Below, one piece after another: positions 7,849-15,413 of a stretch of 33,309 nucleotides of DNA (position 1 is the first letter of the stretch; every line of letters starts with the position of its first letter). Below the pieces are notes generated by a model that ran no database searches, was not told the origin of the DNA, and worked only from the letters and a program-made list of their open reading frames with translations. Made by a program: the position numbers and the translations under genes. This stretch comes from Aromatoleum toluolicum. Its GTDB lineage: Bacteria > Pseudomonadota > Gammaproteobacteria > Burkholderiales > Rhodocyclaceae. Where the stretch lies: positions 1 through 33,309 of the forward strand of contig NZ_WTVS01000060.1 of assembly GCF_012911005.2 (NCBI RefSeq), in the 5' to 3' direction.

Positions 7849-8129
7849 GCGGTTACGACATCCTGCAGACGCGCCGATTTGCCCGCCAGTACAAGAAACT
7901 GCACAACAACGTCGTTGTAGACGTCGACATCGCAGTCGCGTCCATCGCGGAAAACCCCGCGATAGGCGAACGCAAGAAAGGGGATCTGGCAGAGTTGATG
8001 GTCGTCAAGTTTCGCAGCCAGGGGCAACTCTATTTGCTTGGATACACGGTCGCAGAGCAAGTCAGGTTGGTATATCTGGAATCCGTTGGTCCTCACGAGA
8101 ACCTTTACAGGGATTTGAAACGAACCTGA
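7845..8129 (+). CDS. RelE/ParE-family toxin
   Basis: A 94-residue toxin-like protein with a GTG start overlapping the antitoxin stop. The sequence shows the RelE/ParE fold pattern: YDILQTRRFARQYKKLHNNV (first strand and helix), AVASIAENPAIGERKKGDL and the beta-sheet LMVVKFRSQGQLYLLGYTV-AEQVRLVYLESVGPHENLYRDLKR. The family acts either on ribosome-bound mRNA (RelE) or on DNA gyrase (ParE); the sequence alone does not decide. The final VGPHENLYRDLKR is characteristic of this group. The gene has no partner other than the antitoxin upstream and ends 121 bases before the convergent end of the Tad operon; nothing else is seen in that gap. Confidence 0.85.
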   Translation: MSGYDILQTRRFARQYKKLHNNVVVDVDIAVASIAENPAIGERKKGDLAELMVVKFRSQGQLYLLGYTVAEQVRLVYLESVGPHENLYRDLKRT

Positions 8130-8250
8130 GCCTCCGTCGCGAAATTGCGCCACCGACGATCGACGGGACCTGCACTACGAATCATGACGCCCCTCTTTGG
8201 AGCGTCTGCGTAGTAAATCGCCAGTGTGACTCAGTTTGTGTGGGGCCGCC

Positions 8251-9750
8251 TCAATCGGTTCCGCCGCGCGCAGCTGCGAGTTTCGGCGCCCGCGTTTGGG
8301 CGACCCGCGCGCAAAGGCCCAGAACCGCGCACGCGTCGCTGGTCGTGAGATCGCGCCCGAGTACCAGTCGAACATCCACCCGCAGGTCGCCGTTCGCTGC
8401 GGCCTGCACGGTGGGCCGGAACGGCAGCTGCGATGCGAAGGCTTCGGCCGACGCGCGATAGCCATCGCGGTACTGGATCACCGATGAAGCCTGGTTGTAC
8501 GGAGCCTGATTCGTCAGTCGCGGGCGTGCAAAGCCCTGCTGGCCGAGCAGTCCTGCAAGGCGCCGCGCCAGCCCCTCGCCGCCGTGACCGTTTGCGATCT
8601 CATATCGAGCGGCCCGATTCGCTGCGTCGGCAGCCGGTGCTTGCGCGACCGGCGTTGTTCCGGCGGCGACGGGGGGCCGGGCAACGGCAGGCGCCGGAGG
8701 CGCCACTGCGGCGATGATCGCAGCGGCTTCGGCAATTGCGGTCGCCGCGGTAGTCGTTGGCGCGTTGCGCAGTTCGAACACGTTTTCCGCCACTTTCACC
8801 AGGGTTGCGCTCGGCTTCGTCGTCACCAGCGGTGCTGCAGCGGTCCGCACGGACGCCGGTGTCACAGTAGCGAACCCGAGGGCGGCAGTTTGCGCTTCGA
8901 GGCTGGGTGTCTGAACGGGTTCGGCAGGCGCCGTGGCCGGCGCCGCCGATACGGCCGGCGCCAGAGCGGCGATCGGCGTCGCAGCCGGCGACGTTTCGGT
9001 AAGCACGGCACTGACCGTCACGGGCGGCGACGTGAGCGTCTTCGGTGCCACCGGCGCCACCGGCGCGGCAAGTGTCGGCGCGGGCGTTGGCGCCACGTTT
9101 GCCGCAACCACTGGGGCCGGCTGCTGCGGGACAGGTGTCGGCGAATTTGCCGAAGGCTGGGAAGAAGGCTGTTGCGAAGTCGAGGCCGTCATCGTCGGTG
9201 TGGCGGGCCCGGCAGGCCAGCGGCCGCTCGCGCGGGCTTCCGCGAACTCGGCCTGGTCCAGCGCTCCCAGCCGCCGGTAGGCGGTCGCGAGGTTGCTCCA
9301 CGCGCGGCGGTTGCCGCCATCGAGTTCCACCGCCCGCCGCAGCGCCTTCGCCGCGTCGTCATCACGAGCGGCGAGCAACAGGGCGTAGCCAAGGTTGTTG
9401 TGCAGGTGGCTCGTCGTCGGCGCAAGGCTGACCGCGCGTTCAAGTGCCTGCAGCCCTTCGTCGGTCCGGCCGAGCTGCATCTGCAGCGCGCCGAGGGCAT
9501 TCCACGCCGCCGCGTGAGCAGGGTCGGCCGAAATCGCCTTGCGGTAGGCCTCGATCGCCTGAGTACTTGCGCCCTGACCTTCCTTGACGCGACCGAGCGC
9601 AAAGTAGCCCGCCGCACTCGCGCCGCCGTGCCGGACGGTCTGAACCGGGGCGATCTTCCACGCGTCCTTCGGCATGTCCGGCGTGGTGCTACAGGCGCCA
9701 AGGACGATGGCTGCAAGCACGGGCTTCAGGGTGAGTGCGTACCTGTTCAT
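8251..9750 (-). CDS. tadD: TadD-like TPR lipoprotein with LytR_C-like C-terminal domain
   Basis: A 499-residue lipoprotein and the last gene of the Tad operon, in the TadD position (TadD is a TPR pilotin-like factor needed for pilus assembly). The lipobox LGAC puts the lipidated cysteine at C20. TPR motifs cover about residues 45-175, for example AAGYFALGRVKEGQGASTQA and AWNALGALQMQLGRTDEGLQ. A long Ala/Pro/Thr-rich linker covers about 180-380. The last part, about 381-470 (RYEIANGHGGEGLARRLAGL, then ASSVIQYRDGYRASAEAFAS), matches the pattern of the LytR C-terminal domain, known from cell-wall-related proteins. That domain is not part of classical TadD. The start has a good ribosome binding site (AGGGAG, seven bases before the ATG). 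It could tether the pilus machine to the cell wall, but that is inference. Confidence 0.85.
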   Translation of the reverse strand: MNRYALTLKPVLAAIVLGACSTTPDMPKDAWKIAPVQTVRHGGASAAGYFALGRVKEGQGASTQAIEAYRKAISADPAHAAAWNALGALQMQLGRTDEGLQALERAVSLAPTTSHLHNNLGYALLLAARDDDAAKALRRAVELDGGNRRAWSNLATAYRRLGALDQAEFAEARASGRWPAGPATPTMTASTSQQPSSQPSANSPTPVPQQPAPVVAANVAPTPAPTLAAPVAPVAPKTLTSPPVTVSAVLTETSPAATPIAALAPAVSAAPATAPAEPVQTPSLEAQTAALGFATVTPASVRTAAAPLVTTKPSATLVKVAENVFELRNAPTTTAATAIAEAAAIIAAVAPPAPAVARPPVAAGTTPVAQAPAADAANRAARYEIANGHGGEGLARRLAGLLGQQGFARPRLTNQAPYNQASSVIQYRDGYRASAEAFASQLPFRPTVQAAANGDLRVDVRLVLGRDLTTSDACAVLGLCARVAQTRAPKLAAARGGTD

Positions 9751-9780
9751 TGCTGTTCTCCCTTTGGATGCCAGCCAATA

Positions 9781-10731
9781 TCAGCCACCGCTGGTGCCGG
9801 CAAACGTTGGTAGCAGGATGCGGTACACCTGGATCATCGCCGGCCCGAGCAGTACGAGCATCAGCGAGGGGAAAATGCAGAAGATCAGCGGAAACAGCAA
9901 CTTCAGTGCGATCTTCGCGGCGGCTTCCTCGGCACGCTGGCGGCGGCGCGTGCGCAGCATGTCCGAATGGACGCGCAGCGACGCGGCGATGCTGGTACCG
10001 AAGCGCTCGGCCTGGATGATCATCGCGACGAAGCCCTCGACTTCCTCGACTCCGGTGCGCGTCGCCAGGTTGCGCAGAGCGCGCGCTCGTTCCAGGCCAG
10101 CCCGCAATTCAAGGGTGACGAGGTGCAGTTCTTCGGCCAAAGCTTCGCTCTTATGCTGCATTTCGTCGGCAACGCGAACGAGCGCCGCTTCGACGCCGAG
10201 GCCCGCCTCCACGCAGACCGTCATCAGGTCGAGGGCATCGGGAAAAGTCTCGAAAATCTCGCGCTGCCGGACAAAGATCATGCGATTCAGCACGGTGTTG
10301 GGCAGGTAGTAGCCGATGGTCGCCGCAAGCAGTACGAAGAAAAGCATTCCCTGGAATTGCAGGCCGGGCTTCGAGACCAGAATCGTGAAATATGCCAGCA
10401 AGGGCAGACCCAGCGCGAGGGCCGTCTTGATGCCGAAGAATGCGACTGGGGCAGACGGGTTACGGATGCCCGCATGCATGAAGCGTGCGCGCAACGCCGA
10501 TGTGTCCTCGCTATTCTCCGGGGTTGAGAGTTTGGCAAAGGGGCGGGTGAGCTTCACGGTGCGTTCGATCCAGGCGTCGCCGCCCGGAACTGCCGCCGCT
10601 TTGCCGCCTGCCCCGAGTACCGCCAATCGCTCGGCGGTCGCCGAACGCGTGAACAGATTCATCACAAAGAATGCGCCGGCCGTGACTGCGACGAAGAGCA
10701 GTCCGAGAAACGCGATCTGCGTATAGTCCAT
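9781..10731 (-). CDS. tadC: Tad pilus inner-membrane platform protein TadC
   Basis: A 316-residue polytopic protein of the type II secretion F (GspF/PilC-like) family, working with TadB as the inner-membrane platform on which the TadA ATPase acts. It begins MDYTQIAFLGLLFVAVTAGA (first helix), then has a cytosolic stretch, two helices around TALALGLPLLAYFTILV and LFFVLLAATIGYYLP, and the T2SSF core: IFETFPDALDLMTVCVEAGL, then ELRAGLERARALRNLATRTG and FVAMIIQAERFGTSIAASLR. The final hydrophobic segment is KLLFPLIFCIFPSLMLVLLG. Length and order fit TadC. The ATG at 10731 has GAGGAG nine bases upstream. The gene lies 27 bases after tadB. Confidence 0.93.
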   Translation of the reverse strand: MDYTQIAFLGLLFVAVTAGAFFVMNLFTRSATAERLAVLGAGGKAAAVPGGDAWIERTVKLTRPFAKLSTPENSEDTSALRARFMHAGIRNPSAPVAFFGIKTALALGLPLLAYFTILVSKPGLQFQGMLFFVLLAATIGYYLPNTVLNRMIFVRQREIFETFPDALDLMTVCVEAGLGVEAALVRVADEMQHKSEALAEELHLVTLELRAGLERARALRNLATRTGVEEVEGFVAMIIQAERFGTSIAASLRVHSDMLRTRRRQRAEEAAAKIALKLLFPLIFCIFPSLMLVLLGPAMIQVYRILLPTFAGTSGG

Positions 10732-10758
10732 GTTTGCGTTCTCCTCTTTGCCGTGCGG

Positions 10759-11733
10759 CTAGACCCGGATACGAATGATCTTGCGCATCCACAGGATGCC
10801 AATGACCATCATGGACAGGGCTCCGTAAATGAAGTTGATCCCGGCGGGGTCTTCCCATAGCACCTTCATAAATCCGGGGTTCACGATATTGACCATTCCC
10901 CCCGTCACGAAGGGCAGGCAGCCGAGAATCCATGCGGACAGACGGCCCTCCGCCGACAGCGTGCGGATTTCCCCATATAGCTTGAGACGCGCGCGGATGA
11001 TAGAACTGATGTTGTCGAGGAGTTCCGCAAGGTTGCCACCGGAGTCACGCTGGATCAGCACCGCGATCACGAAGTAGCTGAGGTCCGTGCTGTCCGTGCG
11101 CGATGCGAGGTTCAGCAGCGCGGTCTGCTGCGGCACGCCGTAGTTCATCTCGTCGAAGAGGATGCGGAACTCGCCGCCGATCGGGTCCTTCATCTCCTCG
11201 GCGACCATCTTGATTGCCGTGGGAAATGCATGGCCGGCGCGCAGCGCACGCCCCATCAGGTCGAGGGCTTCGGGCAGTTGGCGCTCGAACTGCTGCATAT
11301 GCTGAGAGCGGGCCCGTATGACATACAGTGTCGGCAACGCCGCCAGGATGCCGGCGGCGAGCACACTGAGGATCACGGGTCGGTCGAACAGCAGCGGGAC
11401 CGCGAAGCCCAGCGCGGCCAGCGCAGCCGTCCAGCCGAGAAACTGCGCGAGCGTCAGGTTCAGGCGGGACTGCACGATCAGACGGTTCAATCCGTCCAGG
11501 CGCGGAATCGCCGCGAGCATGCGGTCTCCGGTCGCTGAACCGGTGGCGTTCTGGTCCTTGTAGAGCGATGCCGGGCGGGCACCTTGTGCGCCGGTCGCGA
11601 CTTCCTCGAGGCGCCGGTTGAGGCGCTTCACCTCGGCACTATGTGACGAGGCCCACCACAGGTAGGCACCCTCCAGAAACAGCACCACGGCGATAAAGGT
11701 CGCGAGCGCAAACAGCAGCGTCAGGGTGTCCAT
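10759..11733 (-). CDS. tadB: Tad pilus inner-membrane platform protein TadB
   Basis: A 324-residue GspF-type platform protein, partner of TadC. It starts MDTLTLLFALATFIAVVLFL (first helix). The second membrane region lies in LGWTAALAALGFAVPLLFD and VILSVLAAGILAALPTLYVI. The T2SSF core reads QQFERQLPEALDLMGRALRA, then EEMKDPIGGEFRILFDEMNY and LSYFVIAVLIQRDSGGNLAE, and closing helices are near ILGCLPFVTGGMVNIVNPG and INFIYGALSMMVIGILWM. It follows tadA by seven bases, so translational coupling is likely, and precedes tadC. Confidence 0.93.
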   Translation of the reverse strand: MDTLTLLFALATFIAVVLFLEGAYLWWASSHSAEVKRLNRRLEEVATGAQGARPASLYKDQNATGSATGDRMLAAIPRLDGLNRLIVQSRLNLTLAQFLGWTAALAALGFAVPLLFDRPVILSVLAAGILAALPTLYVIRARSQHMQQFERQLPEALDLMGRALRAGHAFPTAIKMVAEEMKDPIGGEFRILFDEMNYGVPQQTALLNLASRTDSTDLSYFVIAVLIQRDSGGNLAELLDNISSIIRARLKLYGEIRTLSAEGRLSAWILGCLPFVTGGMVNIVNPGFMKVLWEDPAGINFIYGALSMMVIGILWMRKIIRIRV

Positions 11734-11740
11734 GTCAGCC

Positions 11741-13093
11741 TCACTCGAAGCGCCGGCTTGGGTTGAACATGTCTTCGGGAAGGCGGATTCCGAAGGAACG
11801 CAGGCGGTCGGCGAAATGGGGGCGCACGCCGGTTGCGGCGAAATGGCCCTGCACGACGCCGGTGTCGGAAATGCCGGTCTGCCGGAAGGTGAAGATCTCC
11901 TGCATCGTGATGACGTCCCCTTCCATCCCGGTAATTTCCTGGATGCTCATCAGCTTCCGCTTGCCGTCGGTCAGGCGGCTGGCCTGCACGATCACGCCGA
12001 TGGCGCTCGCGATCTGACTGCGCGCGACTTTCGGCGGCAGGTTGGCGCCGGACATGCCGATCATGTTCTCCATGCGACCCAGCGCGTCGCGCGGCGTGTT
12101 CGCATGGACGGTCGTCATTGACCCTTCGTGGCCGGTATTCATCGCCTGCAACACGTCAAAGGCCTCCGCGCCACGCGTCTCGCCGAGGATGATGCGGTCC
12201 GGACGCATTCGCAGCGCGTTGCGGACAAGGGATCGTTGCGTCACCTCACCCTTGCCTTCGATGTTCGGTGGGCGCGTTTCGAGACGAACGATGTGAGGCT
12301 GCTGCAACTGCAATTCCGCCGCATCCTCGATCGTGACGATGCGTTCGTCCTCGGGGATGCTGTGGGACATGATGTTCAGCAGGGTCGTTTTGCCGCTGCC
12401 AGTGCCGCCCGAGATCAGGATGTTGACCTTCGCGCGCACCAGGCCAGCGAGCAGTTCGGCCATCTGGGGTGTCAGCGACTTGTATTCGATCAGCTTCTCC
12501 ATCGTCAGCGGAATCGCGGCAAAGCGCCGAATTGAGACGACCGGACCGTCGAGTGCGAGCGGCGGAATGATCGCGTTCACGCGCGAGCCGTCCGGTAGGC
12601 GCGCATCGACCATCGGACTGGACTCATCGACACGCCGTCCGACCCGCGACACGATCTTGTCGATGATCTTCATCAGGTGCGCGTCGTCACTGAACGTGAC
12701 GTCGGTCAGCTCGATCTTGCCGTGGCGCTCAACGTAGATTTGCTGTGAGCCGTTGATCAGGATGTCGGACACTGTCGGGTCGGCGAGCAAGGGCTCGATC
12801 GGACCAAGCCCCAGCATCTCGTACTGGATATCGCGCACCAGGTCGCGTCGTTCGTTCGTGTTGACGACGACGTTTTCCTCGGTGAGCAGGCGCTCGACCA
12901 TCAGCCGTAGTTCTTCGCGCAGACGCTCGGGTGCGAGGTTCTCCATCGCTTCGAGGTCGATGCGCGAAAGCAGCAATTGATGGATGCGCATCTTCAGGCT
13001 TTGGTAAGCCTTTGAGGCACCGGTGTCGGGGGCGACCTGCGGACGCAGGGCGCTATCCGCGGATACCGATTCGAGGCGCTGGCGCAGACTCAT
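11741..13093 (-). CDS. tadA: Tad pilus assembly ATPase TadA/CpaF
   Basis: A 450-residue secretion ATPase of the VirB11/CpaF branch that powers Flp pilus extension (and in some bacteria retraction) from the cytoplasmic face. After an N-terminal region (about 1-130) comes the conserved block [20 protein letters not shown]. Walker A is GGTGSGKTT with K235, followed by [20 protein letters not shown] (Asp box and arginine finger region), [20 protein letters not shown] (Walker B) and [20 protein letters not shown] (His box). Length and motifs fit the family in full. It is preceded by tadZ with a 36-base gap and a purine-rich ribosome binding site (GGGGA) before the ATG. Confidence 0.96.
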   Translation of the reverse strand: MSLRQRLESVSADSALRPQVAPDTGASKAYQSLKMRIHQLLLSRIDLEAMENLAPERLREELRLMVERLLTEENVVVNTNERRDLVRDIQYEMLGLGPIEPLLADPTVSDILINGSQQIYVERHGKIELTDVTFSDDAHLMKIIDKIVSRVGRRVDESSPMVDARLPDGSRVNAIIPPLALDGPVVSIRRFAAIPLTMEKLIEYKSLTPQMAELLAGLVRAKVNILISGGTGSGKTTLLNIMSHSIPEDERIVTIEDAAELQLQQPHIVRLETRPPNIEGKGEVTQRSLVRNALRMRPDRIILGETRGAEAFDVLQAMNTGHEGSMTTVHANTPRDALGRMENMIGMSGANLPPKVARSQIASAIGVIVQASRLTDGKRKLMSIQEITGMEGDVITMQEIFTFRQTGISDTGVVQGHFAATGVRPHFADRLRSFGIRLPEDMFNPSRRFE

Positions 13094-13129
13094 TTCATGT
13101 TCCCCTAGAAAAATCGGCTAAGGCACGCC

Positions 13130-14296
13130 TCAATGGGTCGCGAACAGACGCGATAGCCAACCCTTGCCGTTCTTTTCCTGCACGGTGTCGAGCGACGCGG
13201 CAACCTCGCGCAAGGCCTTCGTTACAGGGCTGTTCTTCGCCAGGCGCGCGATCGGTTCCCCCTGATTCACCGATGCTGCGACCTCTTCGTAGCAGTTCGG
13301 CACCGTCTTGAACACTTTTGCATTCACCGTGCGCTCGAGGTCCTGCAGGCTGATCTCACAATTCTTGTGATGGCGATTGACGATCAACCCCACCTTCGCC
13401 ATCGGGTAGCCGAGCGACAGGAACACCTGAACCAGTCGCTTCGCTTCGCGGATGAACGGCAGCGTGAGTTGCACCACCGGGAAGATCATGTCCGCCATGT
13501 CGAAGGGCTGCAGGCTCACGCCGTCGAGCGAACGGCCGACGTCGACAATGACGAAGTCGTAATTCGCGCGCGCGACCTTTAGGATGGCTTCGACATGTTC
13601 GGCCCTCACATCCGTCGCATGGGCGGGATCGTCCGGGGCGGCGAGCAAGTGGAAATTGGGCGCGACCTCGATCATCGCCGAGCGGAGGAATGCGGCGTCC
13701 AGTCGATGGATCTGCTGGCATACCAGAGCCAGATTGCTTGCCGGGGTCTGGTCGGTAACGTACATCGCCGCGTCGCCGAACTGCAGGTTCAGGTCGATCA
13801 GTGCGACACGTTTGCCGTGCGTGGTTGCCAGCACCCATGCGAGGTTCGTCGCAATAAACGTGGCGCCACTTCCACCCTTGCAGGATGTCATTGCGAGGAT
13901 CTTGCCGTCTGCAGCGTCCTGAGCCTTGCGTCTGGGCGCAATGCGACCAATTGCTGCGTGCAACTGTGTCCCCGCCGTGGGGGTCGGCAGCACCTCGCGC
14001 ACCCCCGCACGCATTGCACGGAGCAGAAAGTCCGGCGAGTGGTTATCGCTGACGACGATGAAAGCCGTCTCAGGGTTCTTCAGCCGCAGCTGCTCCAGAC
14101 TTTCCAGGCCGCCGTTTTCCGGCAGGCCCCCGTTGACGATGAGGACGTCCGGAACATCTTTCAATGTGGCAAGTTCGCTTGCGCCGCACTGAAGCGTGGA
14201 CACTTCACCCAGGTTTTTGTCCTGCTCGAGGACGCGTGTGATCTGGCTCAGATGAAGTGCGTCGGACGAGACGACGGTAATTCTGGTCTTGCTCAT
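13130..14296 (-). CDS. tadZ: Pilus localisation ATPase TadZ/CpaE with altered P-loop
   Basis: A 388-residue MinD/ParA-superfamily protein that positions the Tad machinery in the cell. The N-terminal ~120 residues form a receiver-like domain (TRITVVSSDALHLSQITRVL; VLIVNGGLPENGG), but the expected phospho-Asp is N55, so it is a pseudo-receiver. The ATPase domain starts near residue 130. Its deviant Walker A reads CKGGSGATFIATNLAW (from C139), keeping the MinD-type signature lysine K140 but with A145 where most members have the P-loop lysine. It continues with VALIDLNLQFGDAAMYVTD and YDFVIVDVGRSLDGVSLQPF. Weak or absent ATP hydrolysis is possible. GAGG lies eight bases before the ATG. Confidence 0.92.
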   Translation of the reverse strand: MSKTRITVVSSDALHLSQITRVLEQDKNLGEVSTLQCGASELATLKDVPDVLIVNGGLPENGGLESLEQLRLKNPETAFIVVSDNHSPDFLLRAMRAGVREVLPTPTAGTQLHAAIGRIAPRRKAQDAADGKILAMTSCKGGSGATFIATNLAWVLATTHGKRVALIDLNLQFGDAAMYVTDQTPASNLALVCQQIHRLDAAFLRSAMIEVAPNFHLLAAPDDPAHATDVRAEHVEAILKVARANYDFVIVDVGRSLDGVSLQPFDMADMIFPVVQLTLPFIREAKRLVQVFLSLGYPMAKVGLIVNRHHKNCEISLQDLERTVNAKVFKTVPNCYEEVAASVNQGEPIARLAKNSPVTKALREVAASLDTVQEKNGKGWLSRLFATH

Positions 14297-14330
14297 TTCC
14301 AGTACCTCTGAAATGTTGAAACTGCCGGGC

Positions 14331-14891
14331 CTATGGGGATACGCTGAAACCCAGACTCTCGGCCGGCATGATCACGCTGGAAAGCGGAATCGGAATTGCC
14401 AAAAAGGGAAACAGTCCAGCCATTGGTACGTAATTGACCGATCCGGTGCAGTTGCCGCCCGTAGCCACGCACGCTTCAACGAAGCGGATGCAACTCGTAG
14501 CCCGGGAAACGTCGTTGCATGCGGAGAGATTATCGGCAGGGTCCGTTGGCATCGGACTGGCTACCGCAAGTGAGCCGTTGAGATAGTTGATCTTGACGTT
14601 CGCGTCGCTGATTTCCAGGCCAGCAGGCAGGTAGGCAGTGCCGCTACCCGTCTCGGGGTTGAACACCGCCGCGCGCGATACCATTCCGGCGTCTGCGAAT
14701 CCCCGCACCACCGCTTCGCGCGCTGCTCGGCGGGTGACCTCCTGGACCGTGTTCCACACGTACAGCACGCGGCCGAACTCCATGATGCCGAGGACAATTG
14801 TGAAGAAGAGCATCGCGACGATCGCGAACTCGACTGCCGTCGCACCCCGTTCCCACCGGCCGTTGCTGCTGCGATGTAGTGTGGTCCTCAT
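14331..14891 (-). CDS. tadE: TadE-like minor pseudopilin
   Basis: A 186-residue pseudopilin of the Tad system. After a short basic leader the prepilin-peptidase site G16/ATAVEF (Glu at +5) is followed by one hydrophobic helix, FAIVAMLFFTIVLGIMEFGR, and VLYVWNTVQEVTRRAAREAV, the TadE signature. The C-terminal periplasmic part contains five cysteines in about 60 residues (CNDVSRATSC, EACVATGGNC), which may form disulfides. It would be processed by the peptidase encoded at 21484-22044. It lies nine bases after the neighbouring pseudopilin gene. Confidence 0.88.
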   Translation of the reverse strand: MRTTLHRSSNGRWERGATAVEFAIVAMLFFTIVLGIMEFGRVLYVWNTVQEVTRRAAREAVVRGFADAGMVSRAAVFNPETGSGTAYLPAGLEISDANVKINYLNGSLAVASPMPTDPADNLSACNDVSRATSCIRFVEACVATGGNCTGSVNYVPMAGLFPFLAIPIPLSSVIMPAESLGFSVSP

Positions 14892-14900
14892 GGCGGAGCC

Positions 14901-15413
14901 TCAGTTCATGTAGCGCATCGTGGTCTGCGGGGCCAGCGCGACGCCCGAGTATTTCTTCGACGCACCACCCGTCGGCGATAGAAATGGAATCATTCCGCCG
15001 ATGTCGATCGTGTAGCCGCTAATCGCCACCCGCACATTGGCAGGCGCGTTGACGCCGCTGCCGCAGCCGATGGCGCTGAACGAGTCGTCGAGGCAGGTTA
15101 CCGAGACATTAGACGTGCTCAGGGGCGGCTTCAGGTTCGCCGCGTTGGCTGCTTGCACCACGCGATTCATGGCATCGCTCTTGAACGAGCCCGAGTCAAA
15201 GGTATCCCGATCGGCGACACTCAGCATGCGTGCACCGTCGCGGGTCGCCTTCGTCAGCGCGTCGTAATACCAGAACGCGCGACCGAACTCGACGATGCCT
15301 GCGGTCAGCAGCAGCAGGAAGATGATTACAAGCGCAAGCTCCACGGCGGCGACGCCGCGTTGGTTCTTGGCTGAAGGAAGGAGGTGAATACCCGATTCGT
15401 TCATGTCCGTCAC
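14901..15413 (-). CDS. tadF: TadE/TadF-like minor pseudopilin
   Basis: A 170-residue second pseudopilin. Leader and site: NQRG20/VAAVELALV with Glu at +5, then the helix VIIFLLLLTAGIVEFGRAFW and YYDALTKATRDGARMLSVAD, a typical TadE-like transition. The periplasmic part contains a probable disulfide pair (VTCLDDSFSAIGCGSG). Its start overlaps the last four bases of the tadG-like gene, so the two are translationally coupled. Assignment to TadF rather than TadE rests on order in the locus, because both share the same domain. Confidence 0.82.
   Translation of the reverse strand: MTDMNESGIHLLPSAKNQRGVAAVELALVIIFLLLLTAGIVEFGRAFWYYDALTKATRDGARMLSVADRDTFDSGSFKSDAMNRVVQAANAANLKPPLSTSNVSVTCLDDSFSAIGCGSGVNAPANVRVAISGYTIDIGGMIPFLSPTGGASKKYSGVALAPQTTMRYMN

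Noticed and set aside
8187-8207. A stem GACGC...GCGTC after the toxin gene as terminator of the Tad operon
   Set aside because: The stem has a mismatch and no T-run follows on either strand.
8584-9813. A 409-residue plus-strand frame opposite the TPR lipoprotein
   Set aside because: Arg/Cys/Gly-rich shadow; the minus-strand protein has a lipobox, TPRs and a good ribosome binding site.
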